Assembly: GCA_031282625.1 (NCBI GenBank)
Contig: JAITDI010000037.1
Coordinates: 1-57,565, forward strand
Source of the DNA: Candidatus Endomicrobiellum meruensis
Lineage (GTDB): Bacteria > Elusimicrobiota > Endomicrobiia > Endomicrobiales > Endomicrobiaceae
Direction: 5' to 3'
Length of the DNA stretch: 57,565 nucleotides
Each line of letters starts with the position of its first letter. Within the stretch, counting starts at the first letter, position 1. Positions 27,679 to 36,556 of this stretch are shown one piece after another. The notes beneath the pieces are model-generated. The model did no database searches, was not told where the DNA came from, and worked only from the letters and a program-made list of their open reading frames with translations. Both the position numbers and the translations under genes were made by a program.

Positions 27679-29058
27679 ATGTGTGGAATTATCGGCGTAG
27701 AAAATAATGAAAATGCGGCGGTGCTTGCTTCCGCTGGTCTTATAACTCTTCAACACAGAGGAGAAGAATCTGCAGGCATAACTATCAGCGGTAAAGAAAA
27801 AATGAAGACTTTTAGGTCTATGGGGCTTGTTTCAACTTTGTTTAACGAAGATACTTTATTGAATAAACTTCCGGGAACAGCAGCTATTGGGCATGTACGC
27901 TACACCACTTCTGCTAAAAGCTCTTTAATAAATGCTCAGCCTTTTCAGATAAACTGTATTCACGGAAATGTAGCTGTAGCTCATAACGGAAACATAACAA
28001 ATTTTCCTAAAATAAGAGAAATGCTTCTTAAAAAAGGAGCTATATTCAGTCATACTTCAGATACGGAAATTTTATTACATCTTATAGCTATGTCTAAGGG
28101 AAATCTTGCCGATGTTGTGTCAAAATCTTTGCATAAACTTGAAGGCGCTTTTTCTCTCGTTATTCTTAAAGACAAAACACTTATAGGTGCAAGAGATGAA
28201 AATGGTTTTAGACCTCTGGTTTTGGGGAAGATAAATGGCTCTTACATAATATCTTCAGAAACAGCTGCGATTGAAGTTATAGGTGGTACGTATATAAGAG
28301 ACATAATGCCCGGAGAAATTGTTGTTATAGAAAATGGGCAAATAAAAAAATCATTTTTTTATAAAAAAACTAAGCAGCAACATACCTGTATTTTTGAACA
28401 AGTTTATTTTTCCAGACCTGATAGCATAATGTTTGGCAAGACTGTAAAAGAAGCTAGAGTGAAAATGGGCGAATTTCTTGCCAAGCAGATGAAAGGCATA
28501 AAAGCGGACATTGTTATGCCTGTTCCAGATACTGGTTATTATGCAGCTTTAGGTTTTGCAAGAGCTTCAAATATACTTTTTGAAAACGGGTTTGTAAGAA
28601 ATCATTATGTAGGTAGGTCTTTTATAAAACCTTCTCAAAATTTGAGAGATGTTACGGCTAGACTTAAATTACGACCCATAAAAGAAGTTGTAAACGGTAA
28701 AGATATTGTACTTATTGATGACTCTATAGTGAGAGGAACAACATCAAAAAGACTTCTTAGCGTTTTAAAGGAAGTAGGCGCGAAGAAAATTCATTTTGTC
28801 TTGTCTTGTCCGCCTATAATAGGTTCTTGCTACTATGGAATAGATACGCCAACAAAATCTCATTTAATAGCTGCTAATAATTCTGTTGAAGAAATGAGAA
28901 AGTATTTAGGTGTGGATAGTTTGACATTTTTAAGCTTAGAAAATCTTGTAAAAGCTTGTTCTTTTTCAGCTGAAAAAGACAAAGTATTTTGTACTGCGTG
29001 TTTTGCTGGAAGATACCCTACGAAAATCTCAAAGAATACATATAAGGAAGGCTGTTAA
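27679..29058 (+). CDS. purF: Amidophosphoribosyltransferase
   Basis: First committed step of purine synthesis: PRPP plus glutamine gives phosphoribosylamine. The ATG at 27679 is chosen because it yields MCGIIGVEN, with the nucleophilic Cys at position 2, and a purine-rich AAAAAAAGGA ends nine bases before. The 459 residues include the class II glutaminase domain (GHVRYTTSAKS, VAHNGNITN) and the phosphoribosyltransferase domain with the PRPP loop VLIDDSIVRGTTSKR. Cys residues near the end (CTACFAGRYP) are reminiscent of the Fe-S-containing Bacillus-type enzyme. pyrG starts two bases after the stop. Confidence 0.95.
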   Translation: MCGIIGVENNENAAVLASAGLITLQHRGEESAGITISGKEKMKTFRSMGLVSTLFNEDTLLNKLPGTAAIGHVRYTTSAKSSLINAQPFQINCIHGNVAVAHNGNITNFPKIREMLLKKGAIFSHTSDTEILLHLIAMSKGNLADVVSKSLHKLEGAFSLVILKDKTLIGARDENGFRPLVLGKINGSYIISSETAAIEVIGGTYIRDIMPGEIVVIENGQIKKSFFYKKTKQQHTCIFEQVYFSRPDSIMFGKTVKEARVKMGEFLAKQMKGIKADIVMPVPDTGYYAALGFARASNILFENGFVRNHYVGRSFIKPSQNLRDVTARLKLRPIKEVVNGKDIVLIDDSIVRGTTSKRLLSVLKEVGAKKIHFVLSCPPIIGSCYYGIDTPTKSHLIAANNSVEEMRKYLGVDSLTFLSLENLVKACSFSAEKDKVFCTACFAGRYPTKISKNTYKEGC

Positions 29059-29059
29059 A

Positions 29060-30649
29060 ATGGCAAAGTATATTTTTATTACGGGCGGGGTTGTAAGTTC
29101 TTTAGGGAAGGGAATTTCTGGAGCTAGTATAGGAAAACTCTTACAGCTTCACGGATTTAAAGTCAACATGCTTAAATTTGACCCATATATAAACGTTGAC
29201 CCTGGAACTATGAATCCGTATCAACATGGCGAAGTTTTTGTAACTACCGATGGAGCAGAGACTGATTTAGATTTAGGGACATACGAGAGATTTTTGGATG
29301 TTTATACAAGTAAAGCAAATACAAATACTTCCGGCGATATTTATCGCACAGTAATAGATAGAGAAAGAAGAGGAAACTACGACGGAGACACAGTACAGGT
29401 TATACCGCACATAACTGACGAAATAAAAAGACGCTTTTCGGCTTTGAAAGATGAATGCGATATTTCTATTATTGAAATAGGAGGTACTGTTGGGGATATT
29501 GAGGGGCTTCCATTTATGGAAGCTGCTAGACAGTTTCAGCTTGAAAATAAAAAAGAAGACATTTTTAGCATACATGTTACGCTTGTTCCTTATATAGCGG
29601 GCGCCCATGAGCTTAAAACAAAACCTACGCAGCATTCCGTTAATAAGCTAAGAGAAATAGGCATTTCTCCCGATATGATTATATGCAGGACAGAGCATCA
29701 TCTTGATAAATCTTTAAAAAGAAAGATAGCCTTATTTTGTAATGTAAAAGAAGACTGTGTTGTGGAGGCTATGGATGCGCCTTCAATTTATTACATACCA
29801 GAAGCGCTTTATAATCAAAAAGTTGATACTCTTGTGATGGAAAAACTTAAGATAAAGCCGAAGAAGAAATTTGATAAAGCTTGGTTTATAAAGATAAAGT
29901 CTTTTGGCGAGTTTTCTAAGACTGTTAAAGTGGCTGTTGTCGGAAAATATGCCGATTTGAAGGATGCTTATAAATCTATTGACGAATCTCTAAATATTGC
30001 TGCTACTGCTCTAAAAGCAAAAGTTGAAATAGATTATTTGGGTGCTGAGGATAAGGATTTAGTAAAAAGACTAAAGAATTACGATGCTATTTTAGTTCCA
30101 GGAGGTTTTGGAAACAGGGGAATTGAGGGAAAAATAAGGGCTATAACTTACGCGAGAGAGAATAAAATTCCTTTCTTAGGAATATGCCTGGGCATGCAGT
30201 GCAGCGTTATAGAGGTGGCAAGGAATCTTGCCAATCTTAAAGATGCAAATTCAACGGAATTTTACGAAGCCACAAAACATCCCGTAATTAAAATTCTTGA
30301 CGAGCAAAAAAATGTTAAATATAGAGGTGGCACAATGAGGCTTGGCAGTTATAAGTCTCAGCTAAAGAAAAATACTTTAGCTCATAAGTTGTATAAATCT
30401 TCAGAAATAGAAGAGCGTCATAGACATAGATATGAAATGAATCCGGAATTTGTTGAAACCTTGAAAAAAGTCGGATTGCATGTTTCTGGATATCATAAGA
30501 ATGTATTGCCAGAGATTGTTGAAATGAAAAACCACCCGTTCTTTATAGGTGTGCAGTTCCACCCTGAGTTTGGTTCAAGACCTATGAAACCGCACCCTCT
30601 TTTTGAAGGGTTTATTAAAGCGGTATTGTTAAATAAAAAGAAACAATAA
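29060..30649 (+). CDS. pyrG: CTP synthase
   Basis: Converts UTP to CTP with glutamine and ATP. The 529-residue protein has the synthetase domain (KYIFITGGVVSSLGKGISG, then the DPYINVDPGTMNPYQHGEVFV block) and a class I amidotransferase domain with PFLGICLGMQCSVIE and the C-terminal GVQFHPEF. The ATG at 29060 is preferred over earlier in-frame codons inside purF because AAGGAAGG precedes it and the family starts MxKYIFVTGG. Coupled to purF. Confidence 0.96.
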   Translation: MAKYIFITGGVVSSLGKGISGASIGKLLQLHGFKVNMLKFDPYINVDPGTMNPYQHGEVFVTTDGAETDLDLGTYERFLDVYTSKANTNTSGDIYRTVIDRERRGNYDGDTVQVIPHITDEIKRRFSALKDECDISIIEIGGTVGDIEGLPFMEAARQFQLENKKEDIFSIHVTLVPYIAGAHELKTKPTQHSVNKLREIGISPDMIICRTEHHLDKSLKRKIALFCNVKEDCVVEAMDAPSIYYIPEALYNQKVDTLVMEKLKIKPKKKFDKAWFIKIKSFGEFSKTVKVAVVGKYADLKDAYKSIDESLNIAATALKAKVEIDYLGAEDKDLVKRLKNYDAILVPGGFGNRGIEGKIRAITYARENKIPFLGICLGMQCSVIEVARNLANLKDANSTEFYEATKHPVIKILDEQKNVKYRGGTMRLGSYKSQLKKNTLAHKLYKSSEIEERHRHRYEMNPEFVETLKKVGLHVSGYHKNVLPEIVEMKNHPFFIGVQFHPEFGSRPMKPHPLFEGFIKAVLLNKKKQ

Positions 30650-30725
30650 AAAGTAAATTTTCTCTAAAATGATTAATAATTAATTGCTGAAAATAGAAAA
30701 ATTTTAAAGGTAAGGAGGCTTTAAA

Positions 30726-30782
30726 TTGGTAAATTCTCAATTAATTATAGTAGCGAAACTGAATTTTTTAAGTGATTGTTAA
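30726..30782 (+). CDS. Possible 18-codon leader peptide
   Basis: A TTG codon preceded by a perfect AAGGAGG (30712-30718) with good spacing opens a frame VNSQLIIVAKLNFLSDC that stops at 30780-30782, thirteen bases before the ATG of the next gene. No family is known. It could be a translated upstream frame controlling the secreted peptide gene, or a leftover ribosome binding site of a lost gene. Confidence 0.3.
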   Translation: MVNSQLIIVAKLNFLSDC

Positions 30783-30794
30783 AGGAGAGGATCT

Positions 30795-31058
30795 ATGAAC
30801 AAGTATTTAATAATTTTTCTTTTTTTAGTTATTGCTGTGAATGGCGTTTTTGCGCAGCCAGTAAAGCCAAATGATCAGAATGGAGATCAACAGCAAAAAG
30901 TTCAAAAGTTTGAGGAGGAGGAGGGGCAGGGAATTCCTCCGGTGCCACAACCACCTATAGGACAAGCTAATGCAATAGAAGAAGTTCCCCAGCTGGGCGG
31001 GGTTCCTCAACCAGAAGGATGGATGCACTTGTTGTGGGGATATTGCTCTCTTTTGTGA
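30795..31058 (+). CDS. Small secreted Pro/Glu/Gln-rich protein
   Basis: An 87-residue protein with a clear signal peptide (MNKYLIIFLFLVIAVNGVFA, cleavage before QPVKP) and a good AAAGGAGAGG site. The mature part is low-complexity, rich in Pro, Gln, Glu and Gly. No family is recognised. The last twelve residues (WMHLLWGYCSLL) look unlike the rest; an alternative frame there would read DALVVGILLSFVKQILN and another stays open longer, so the C-terminus may have been altered by a frameshift. Followed by a hairpin that mainly serves the opposite strand. Confidence 0.55.
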   Translation: MNKYLIIFLFLVIAVNGVFAQPVKPNDQNGDQQQKVQKFEEEEGQGIPPVPQPPIGQANAIEEVPQLGGVPQPEGWMHLLWGYCSLL

Positions 31059-31105
31059 AACAAATCCTCAACTAAAAAAATATTAATATATCTCTTATTT
31101 GTTTG

Positions 31106-31153
31106 GAAAAAAGAAGAATCCACCCAAGAAAGATCTCTTGGGTGGATTCTTCT
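31106..31153 (-). terminator. Strong terminator for the OprB-like gene, possibly bidirectional
   Basis: A perfect 18-bp stem (31112-31129 with 31136-31153) and a 6-base loop. On the minus strand it is followed by a T run, so it ends transcription of the OprB-like gene; on the plus strand no T run follows. Confidence 0.8.
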
Positions 31154-31243
31154 AAGCCTAAATATAACTATTTAATAAATTTTTTACAACCTATCACAAC
31201 AATCCTAGCACAAGTAGCAAACGATAAGTGAGCGATACTAATC

Positions 31244-32437
31244 TCAAAAATCAAACCTTGTTCTAATTCCTACTACAAATACATCATGACTATACTCTGC
31301 GTTTCCACCTTTAGGGTTGATAAAATACTGTACGGCTGGGGTAATACCAAGATGTTTATTTATACCAAACCTATAGTACAATTCAAATTCAGTTTCTGCT
31401 CCATTTACGTAATCGGTCTTTACTTTATAATCAGACGAGCCGTACATTTGTCCTATTGCAAAACCTAAAGCATCAGTCTTCCTAGACCATATGGAACCGT
31501 CTATCTGAATACCAACATCCCAAGATAAAGTTGGCGTAATATTAATGTCGCTAGCTTTTACCGGTTCACTTGATTTTTTTACTGTGGCTACGGATGGGTC
31601 TTTAAAAGAAACTCTGCCAAAAACTCCCACATTTTTGCATACTTCTTGATCCGCGCTTATACCAAAGCCATAAGTTCCAGATTTTTTGGTTATGTCTTTG
31701 CAGGAAACATGAACATTGTTATTTTCCCAAACATATAGTTTATAATTGCCTTTTTTTGAAGGTTTATAAGCAATTTGCACGGCATTTACACCGTCTGCAT
31801 CAATATGTTCAACTTTCGTTGTAAAATATCCGTAAGACAAATCAAACTTATCTGATAAAACATAACACAAATTTAGCGCTACTCTTTGAGGTGGAGCTTC
31901 AATTATTTTATCTCCACTAAAAATACTTGTGATAAACTGAGCATTTTTGTCCTTTGAATATCTATTTCCTGTAAAGAATGAAGTAAAATTTAATTTACCG
32001 AAACTTATGGTTAGCTTATCGTTAAAACATGATTGCCTATAGTATAAATCTGTGACTTTTAGAGGCTCAAGTTCGCCGATAAACGTAGGATCAGATACTG
32101 AATTGACATTTGCATATGTCTGAACGGTTTTTGACAATCCGTCACCTTTTCCGCCTTTAAAACAAACAACCACTATTCCATTATTTTCAAGAGTCTTTTC
32201 TAACTTCAAATCACCAACATATACAATAGTATTTGATCCATCATTAGGCTTTCCTACATTGTCTTTAGACGTCCCCTGAAAAACAAATGTGGCTCCCCCG
32301 GAAATTTTTATGTTAAGAGTTTGTGCTACATCTATGTGTGGCGTTTGAGCAGAATTCTGTGCAAGTACTTCTAAAGAAGCAAGAAAGGTAAGAACAAAAG
32401 CTGAAACTAAAATTTTAGCTCTGAATTTTTTCATCAC
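31244..32437 (-). CDS. Carbohydrate-selective porin, OprB family
   Basis: A 397-residue outer-membrane beta-barrel with a signal peptide (KKFRAKILVSAFVLTFLASLEVLA, cleavage before QNSAQ). The C-terminal blocks TDALGFAIGQ, ELYYRFGINKHLGITPAVQY and VVGIRTRFDF are the OprB signature, and the last residue is Phe as expected for barrel assembly. OprB porins admit glucose and related sugars. Downstream on the same strand is a terminator; manA and uhpC lie upstream on the same strand, a grouping suited to sugar or sugar-phosphate uptake. Confidence 0.85.
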   Translation of the reverse strand: MMKKFRAKILVSAFVLTFLASLEVLAQNSAQTPHIDVAQTLNIKISGGATFVFQGTSKDNVGKPNDGSNTIVYVGDLKLEKTLENNGIVVVCFKGGKGDGLSKTVQTYANVNSVSDPTFIGELEPLKVTDLYYRQSCFNDKLTISFGKLNFTSFFTGNRYSKDKNAQFITSIFSGDKIIEAPPQRVALNLCYVLSDKFDLSYGYFTTKVEHIDADGVNAVQIAYKPSKKGNYKLYVWENNNVHVSCKDITKKSGTYGFGISADQEVCKNVGVFGRVSFKDPSVATVKKSSEPVKASDINITPTLSWDVGIQIDGSIWSRKTDALGFAIGQMYGSSDYKVKTDYVNGAETEFELYYRFGINKHLGITPAVQYFINPKGGNAEYSHDVFVVGIRTRFDF

Positions 32438-32480
32438 AAAGTCCCTCTTTAAATTTTATTTTTATTCTATAGCCTAAATT

Positions 32481-33470
32481 TTACTGAATATATGCTTCCA
32501 GAAACTTAGCATCTCCAGTTAATAAAACAGTATTTTTTAGGGCTGCAGGAAGTAAAACAGTTTCACCCCTAGTTATTTCTTCCAATCCTTTATCGTATTC
32601 TAAAGTAGCGTGTCCGTCAAAACATATCAGAATGACAAAGGAATCAATTTGTTTGAAGTCTTCTATATCATATTTCTTTATCAAACTTAAGTCTATAATC
32701 TCAACATTAAAATATTTACATTCAGCTATACACTTCATTCCGCTGCTATTTCCCATCTTTTCCGACATCTTAACAGCTTTTGCTGAGAAATCAATCGCAT
32801 CAACTGAATCTTGTATGTGCAACTTTCTGTAATTACTATTTTTATCTTTACGATTGTAGTCATAGATGCGATATGTTAGGTCTGAGGTTTGCTGAACTTC
32901 AATTAATACTATTCCTTTACCAATAGCGTGAACAAGCCCTGCAGGAATGAGAAATGCTTCATTTGGAGTAACCTCTTGATACTTGAGAACATCTTCTATC
33001 GTACCATCGATAGCTTTTCTAAGATATTCTTCTTTATCCAGCTCCTTGTTAAATCCCAAAACCAGTTTTGCACCTGGGTCATTTTGAAGGATATACCACA
33101 TTTCCGTTTTGCCGAAACTGTTATGCCGTTTCTTAGCAAGGACATCATTTGGGTGTACCTGTACAGATAAATTTTCTTGAGCATCAATAAATTTAATTAA
33201 GAGTGGAAATTCAGTGCCAAATTTCTCTACTACTCTTTCTCCCAATATCGCTATGGAATCAGTTCTAAGGATCTCAGTTAACGATACCCCTGCAAGCTCT
33301 CCGTTAGAAATTATAGATATGTTCTCTTTCACGCCGCTGAGTTCCCATGACTCGCCTACTGATGATGAGTTTGTCTGTTTGTTATAGCAACTTCTTAATT
33401 TTTCTCCTCCCCATACTGTTTCCTTTAGAATAGGAGTGAATTTAAGAGGATAAAGAGATTGGTTAATCAT
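32481..33470 (-). CDS. manA: Mannose-6-phosphate isomerase, class I
   Basis: Interconverts mannose-6-phosphate and fructose-6-phosphate with a zinc ion in a cupin fold. The 329 residues include FIDAQENLSVQVHPND (zinc-binding Gln and His), TEMWYIL (zinc Glu) and IPAGLVHAIGKGIVLIEVQQ (zinc His), the short class I type found in Firmicutes and Bacteroidetes. A second cupin ends the protein. Placed between the UhpC-like antiporter and the porin, it could channel imported mannose-6-phosphate into glycolysis, or supply the sugar-nucleotide genes at 40010-41977. Confidence 0.92.
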   Translation of the reverse strand: MINQSLYPLKFTPILKETVWGGEKLRSCYNKQTNSSSVGESWELSGVKENISIISNGELAGVSLTEILRTDSIAILGERVVEKFGTEFPLLIKFIDAQENLSVQVHPNDVLAKKRHNSFGKTEMWYILQNDPGAKLVLGFNKELDKEEYLRKAIDGTIEDVLKYQEVTPNEAFLIPAGLVHAIGKGIVLIEVQQTSDLTYRIYDYNRKDKNSNYRKLHIQDSVDAIDFSAKAVKMSEKMGNSSGMKCIAECKYFNVEIIDLSLIKKYDIEDFKQIDSFVILICFDGHATLEYDKGLEEITRGETVLLPAALKNTVLLTGDAKFLEAYIQ

Positions 33471-33694
33471 GAATAACCCACCCTTGCTAGTTTCTAAAAA
33501 TCCTTAAATTTCTCAGAACGCACACATGAAATAAAACAAAAAAACAAATTTTACTATACAAAAACAACACTCACACTGCGCAGGATCTATAAATTCTGTG
33601 ACTTTGTACAAAATGACCGAGAATATTTTTTAGAGAACACCTCCTGACATAAATACATGAGAACGATTTTATGCATTTAAACTTTTTCACTTTT
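33471..33694 (-). other. Intergenic region between uhpC and manA
   Basis: No gene is seen. On the minus strand a near-perfect ribosome binding site AGGAGGTG (33645 to 33638) stands alone with no sensible reading frame behind it, possibly marking a lost gene. No terminator hairpin is visible after uhpC. Confidence 0.3.
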
Positions 33695-35029
33695 TTATTT
33701 TTCCGCAAAGCGTTCTTTTTTCAATGTAAGAGCTATAAAAAGCATTGCTGCCACACACGAGATGCCACAAAAAATAAAAACTCCGCTCCAACCTAACTTT
33801 TCAGTGAGTATTGCTCCACCGATACCAGAAAGCGCAGCTCCTAAATATTCAAAGGCTCCGACAAGACCTATGGCAGCGCCTATAGATTCTGGTAGCGTAA
33901 TACGAGTAAGAAGCGCACCGCATCCTACACTCTGCGCCCCTTCTATAAAAAAACCGACTAAAGCAAGAAAAGTAGCTATAATAAACCATGATGCTGATTC
34001 TGAATTAATAAAATGATACATTCCCCATACACTGAAAATCGTACAAACTAGATAAATTAGAGTTATTGGTGCGCCGCGTCCTTTAAAAAATTTATCAGCA
34101 AACCATCCGCATGAAATACCACCTATAATCCCAAACAACGGCATGCAGGTCAGTAGTCCGGCGGCTTGAACTTTAGGAATACCCTTTTCTATCATAAATA
34201 TATGTCCCCAATCCAAAGCAACCAAACGAATAAAGTACACAGACAAGGATGCAAATCCAATGTACCACACAAAAGGGTTTACGAAAACATATTTTTTTAG
34301 AATTCCCCAAGTTGAAAGTCCACTCTTTTGTTCTGTTTGCGCGGTATTATCATTACGGTAAACCTCCACAGGAGGCAAACCGACAGAAGAGGGTTTATCT
34401 TTTAGAATAAAGAGCATACTAATGCCGTATACTACACCGAGTATGCCAGGGATATAGAAAATTGCCTGCCATGACCCCAAAAATAGAAAGAGAGGGGCTA
34501 TTCCACCTATTAACGCTATGCCCACTGTTTTAGAAGAACTAAATAATGCCCACTTGGAGGATCTTTCATTTGGCGAAAACCAATAGACTACTCCTTTTGC
34601 TGTGGGTGGGAATCCCATAGATTGTAATCCTCCGTTTAATCCCCAAAAAAATGTAAGTAAAGGTATTGACGAAATAAAACCAAAACAAATACTAATTATA
34701 GAAGATCCGATTAATCCAATTGCCATAAAAGATCTAATATTGCATTTATCAGCAAGGATACCACTTATAAATTTGCCTATTCCATAAGTTATGTACAGTG
34801 TTGTACCAAGAATACCGTAGTCGTATTTTGTCATTCCAGTTGCGTTCATTAAAGATGGTGCTGCGAATGTCAAATTTTTACGCGTAAGGTAAAACAACAC
34901 ATAACCTACATACATTCCGACAAACATCCTAATGCGCCACAATTTATACTGCTTTGCAATCTGCTCTTGTCCTACAACAGGCTTTGCATCTGGCAATGGT
35001 CCCATCCAGTTTAAGAATTTCGATAACAT
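33695..35029 (-). CDS. uhpC: Sugar-phosphate:phosphate antiporter, UhpC-like (OPA family, MFS)
   Basis: A 444-residue inner-membrane protein with about twelve helices. The N-terminus (KLWRIRMFVGMYVGYVLFYLTRKN) and GGLQSMGFPPTAKGVVYWF and KPSSVGLPPVEVYRND match organophosphate:phosphate antiporters; the closest pattern I know is UhpC-type hexose-phosphate carriers, as in chlamydiae. It would exchange hexose phosphate from the host cytoplasm for inorganic phosphate. GGAG precedes the ATG. In Enterobacteria UhpC is a sensor, but no uhpA/uhpB partners are here, so transport is the better reading. Confidence 0.88.
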   Translation of the reverse strand: MLSKFLNWMGPLPDAKPVVGQEQIAKQYKLWRIRMFVGMYVGYVLFYLTRKNLTFAAPSLMNATGMTKYDYGILGTTLYITYGIGKFISGILADKCNIRSFMAIGLIGSSIISICFGFISSIPLLTFFWGLNGGLQSMGFPPTAKGVVYWFSPNERSSKWALFSSSKTVGIALIGGIAPLFLFLGSWQAIFYIPGILGVVYGISMLFILKDKPSSVGLPPVEVYRNDNTAQTEQKSGLSTWGILKKYVFVNPFVWYIGFASLSVYFIRLVALDWGHIFMIEKGIPKVQAAGLLTCMPLFGIIGGISCGWFADKFFKGRGAPITLIYLVCTIFSVWGMYHFINSESASWFIIATFLALVGFFIEGAQSVGCGALLTRITLPESIGAAIGLVGAFEYLGAALSGIGGAILTEKLGWSGVFIFCGISCVAAMLFIALTLKKERFAEK

Positions 35030-35244
35030 GAGCTGGCTCCTTTTTTTTTATTACAACTAAAAAATTTTAAAGAAAAGAAAATGTATATATCAAAAAACTT
35101 TTGGCACAAATGCCTTACTTTCCAAGCATCATATTTATAAGTATTTTATAAATATCTTATGTTAAACTAAAATTTTACTTGTGAAATAATTGTAAAATTA
35201 AATATTTGCAAAGTTTTTAAGCAAAATCTTACTGTCTATAGTAT
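35030..35244. other. Intergenic region upstream of uhpC
   Basis: About 215 very AT-rich bases with no recognisable gene. It must hold the minus-strand promoter of uhpC, but no -35/-10 pair stands out from the many A/T runs. Confidence 0.4.
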
Positions 35245-35623
35245 TATTTTATTGGAGGCGTATATAAATCGTTGTTAATTGTAAGCAAGATGTTTGTTCT
35301 GGTTCCTTTAGTCAACTCGTCTTTTTTATTGAAAAAGATTTCATCATAGTATTTTGTTAAGTTTGCGTTATAGTAAGGTCTGTAAGTTGTTCTATGGTAT
35401 AAGAATTCTTCGCTGGTGTTAACTATAATAAAGGAAAATTTTTATTTTGTTTATATTTTTGTTTTGAGTCTTTGTTTAGTGTGTCAATAAACTCTGCCAT
35501 AGTAAAAGCGTAAATCTTTGTTATTGGGCTTGAGAGAAGAAAGTTGTTGTATATAGGCATTTTTCGTGAGTTTGATTTTAAAAGTCTTAGATTTGACAAA
35601 TATAAATTCAAATACAAAGCCAA
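35245..35623 (-). pseudogene. Remnant of aminodeoxychorismate lyase (PabC domain, probably of a PabB-PabC fusion)
   Basis: On the minus strand one frame reads FLYHRTTYRPYYNANL, then DEIFFNKKDELTKGTRTNIL and INNDLYTPPIK before a stop. This follows the end of fold-type IV PLP enzymes: FLYHKTTxR, the NExGELTExxxxN block and LYTPPxxCGLL. The stop replaces the final CGLLPG segment. The preceding part (35623 to 35423) lies in a different frame and only loosely resembles the start of that domain; the catalytic Lys region was not found. The gene would have made p-aminobenzoate for folate. It is clearly inactive. Confidence 0.6.
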
Positions 35624-35640
35624 TGAATTATTTTATATAA

Positions 35641-35649
35641 TGCTATAAT
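35641..35649 (+). promoter_or_regulatory. Extended -10 promoter for the phoH-like pseudogene
   Basis: TGCTATAAT is a perfect TATAAT with the extended TG. A second TATAAT overlaps at 35636-35641. The start point would be about 17 bases before the ATG at 35673. Confidence 0.5.
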
Positions 35650-35672
35650 ACCAAAAAATAAGGGAGATGCAA

Positions 35673-36556
35673 ATGAAAACATTTGTTTTAGACACTAATG
35701 TTTTACTGCATGACCCGGACTCAATTCTTTCTTTCCAAGATAACAAAGTTGCAGTACCAATGATTGTTGTTGAGGAGTTAGATTCCTTTAAGAAATCTAA
35801 CGATGAAAGAGGCAGAAGTTCTCGTCTTATTTCAAGAAAGCCTGACGCTTTAAGATCAAAAAGAACGCTTTCTGACGGCGTATCTACAAAAATGGCGGAG
35901 TTATTAAAATTGAAATGAACCGCCATGAAGTTGAGTTACCCGTTGGTTTTGTGGAGCAAAAATCGGATAATCAAATATTGTCAATTGCTTTAGGTCTTAA
36001 ACAGAAAGACGAAAAAGTAGTATTTATAACAAAAGATATAAATTTAAGAATTAAGTCTGAAATTTTAAACATAGAGACTCAAGATTACGAAAAATCTAAA
36101 GTTAAAATTGACGAGTTGTGCGCAGGCTGGAGAGAAATATCCGTACCTGCTTGGAAAATTGATCAGCTTTATAAAGATGAAAAATTGGTTTTAAAGCAAG
36201 ATTTTTATCCAAACGAATTTATAGTATTAAAAGACGAGGCTGGCAGTTCCAAGAGCGCTTTGACTAAATATTCTGGTATAAGAGGACGCTCTCTTCCGCA
36301 GCAGTATATTATTATTGACGATGCTCAGAATTTGACTCCTCACGAGATAAAAACTATAACATCAAGAGCAGGAAACGACACAAAGATAGTTTTGACTGGC
36401 GATCCCTGTCAGATTGACAATCCATATCTTGATGCGTCTTCAAATGGTTTTACGTACTTAGTTGAAAGATTTAAAGGACAGGAGATATTCGGTCACGTAA
36501 CGTTTTCAAAGAGCGAAAGAAGCGCTCTTGCTGCGTTGTCGTCCGAGTTGCTTTGA
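35673..36556 (+). pseudogene. PhoH family ATPase with PIN domain, decayed by deletion and frameshift
   Basis: Begins with a PIN domain (KTFVLDTNVLLHDPDSILSF and VPMIVVEELDSFKK, then GRSSRLISRKPDALR). This frame stops at 35918, and from 35915 another frame continues EVELPVG to GDPCQIDNPYLDASSNGFTY and ERSALAALSSELL, the usual PhoH C-terminus. At LTKYSGIRGRSLPQQ about 150 expected residues are missing, including the whole Walker A loop. The junction residues GIR occur at both natural borders, suggesting loss by recombination between short repeats. Full-length relatives have about 440 residues. GGGAG places the start at 35673. Confidence 0.85.

Noticed and set aside
33638-33645. Gene start behind the isolated AGGAGGTG on the minus strand
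   Set aside because: No start codon at a suitable distance and the following frames stop quickly; treated as a leftover.
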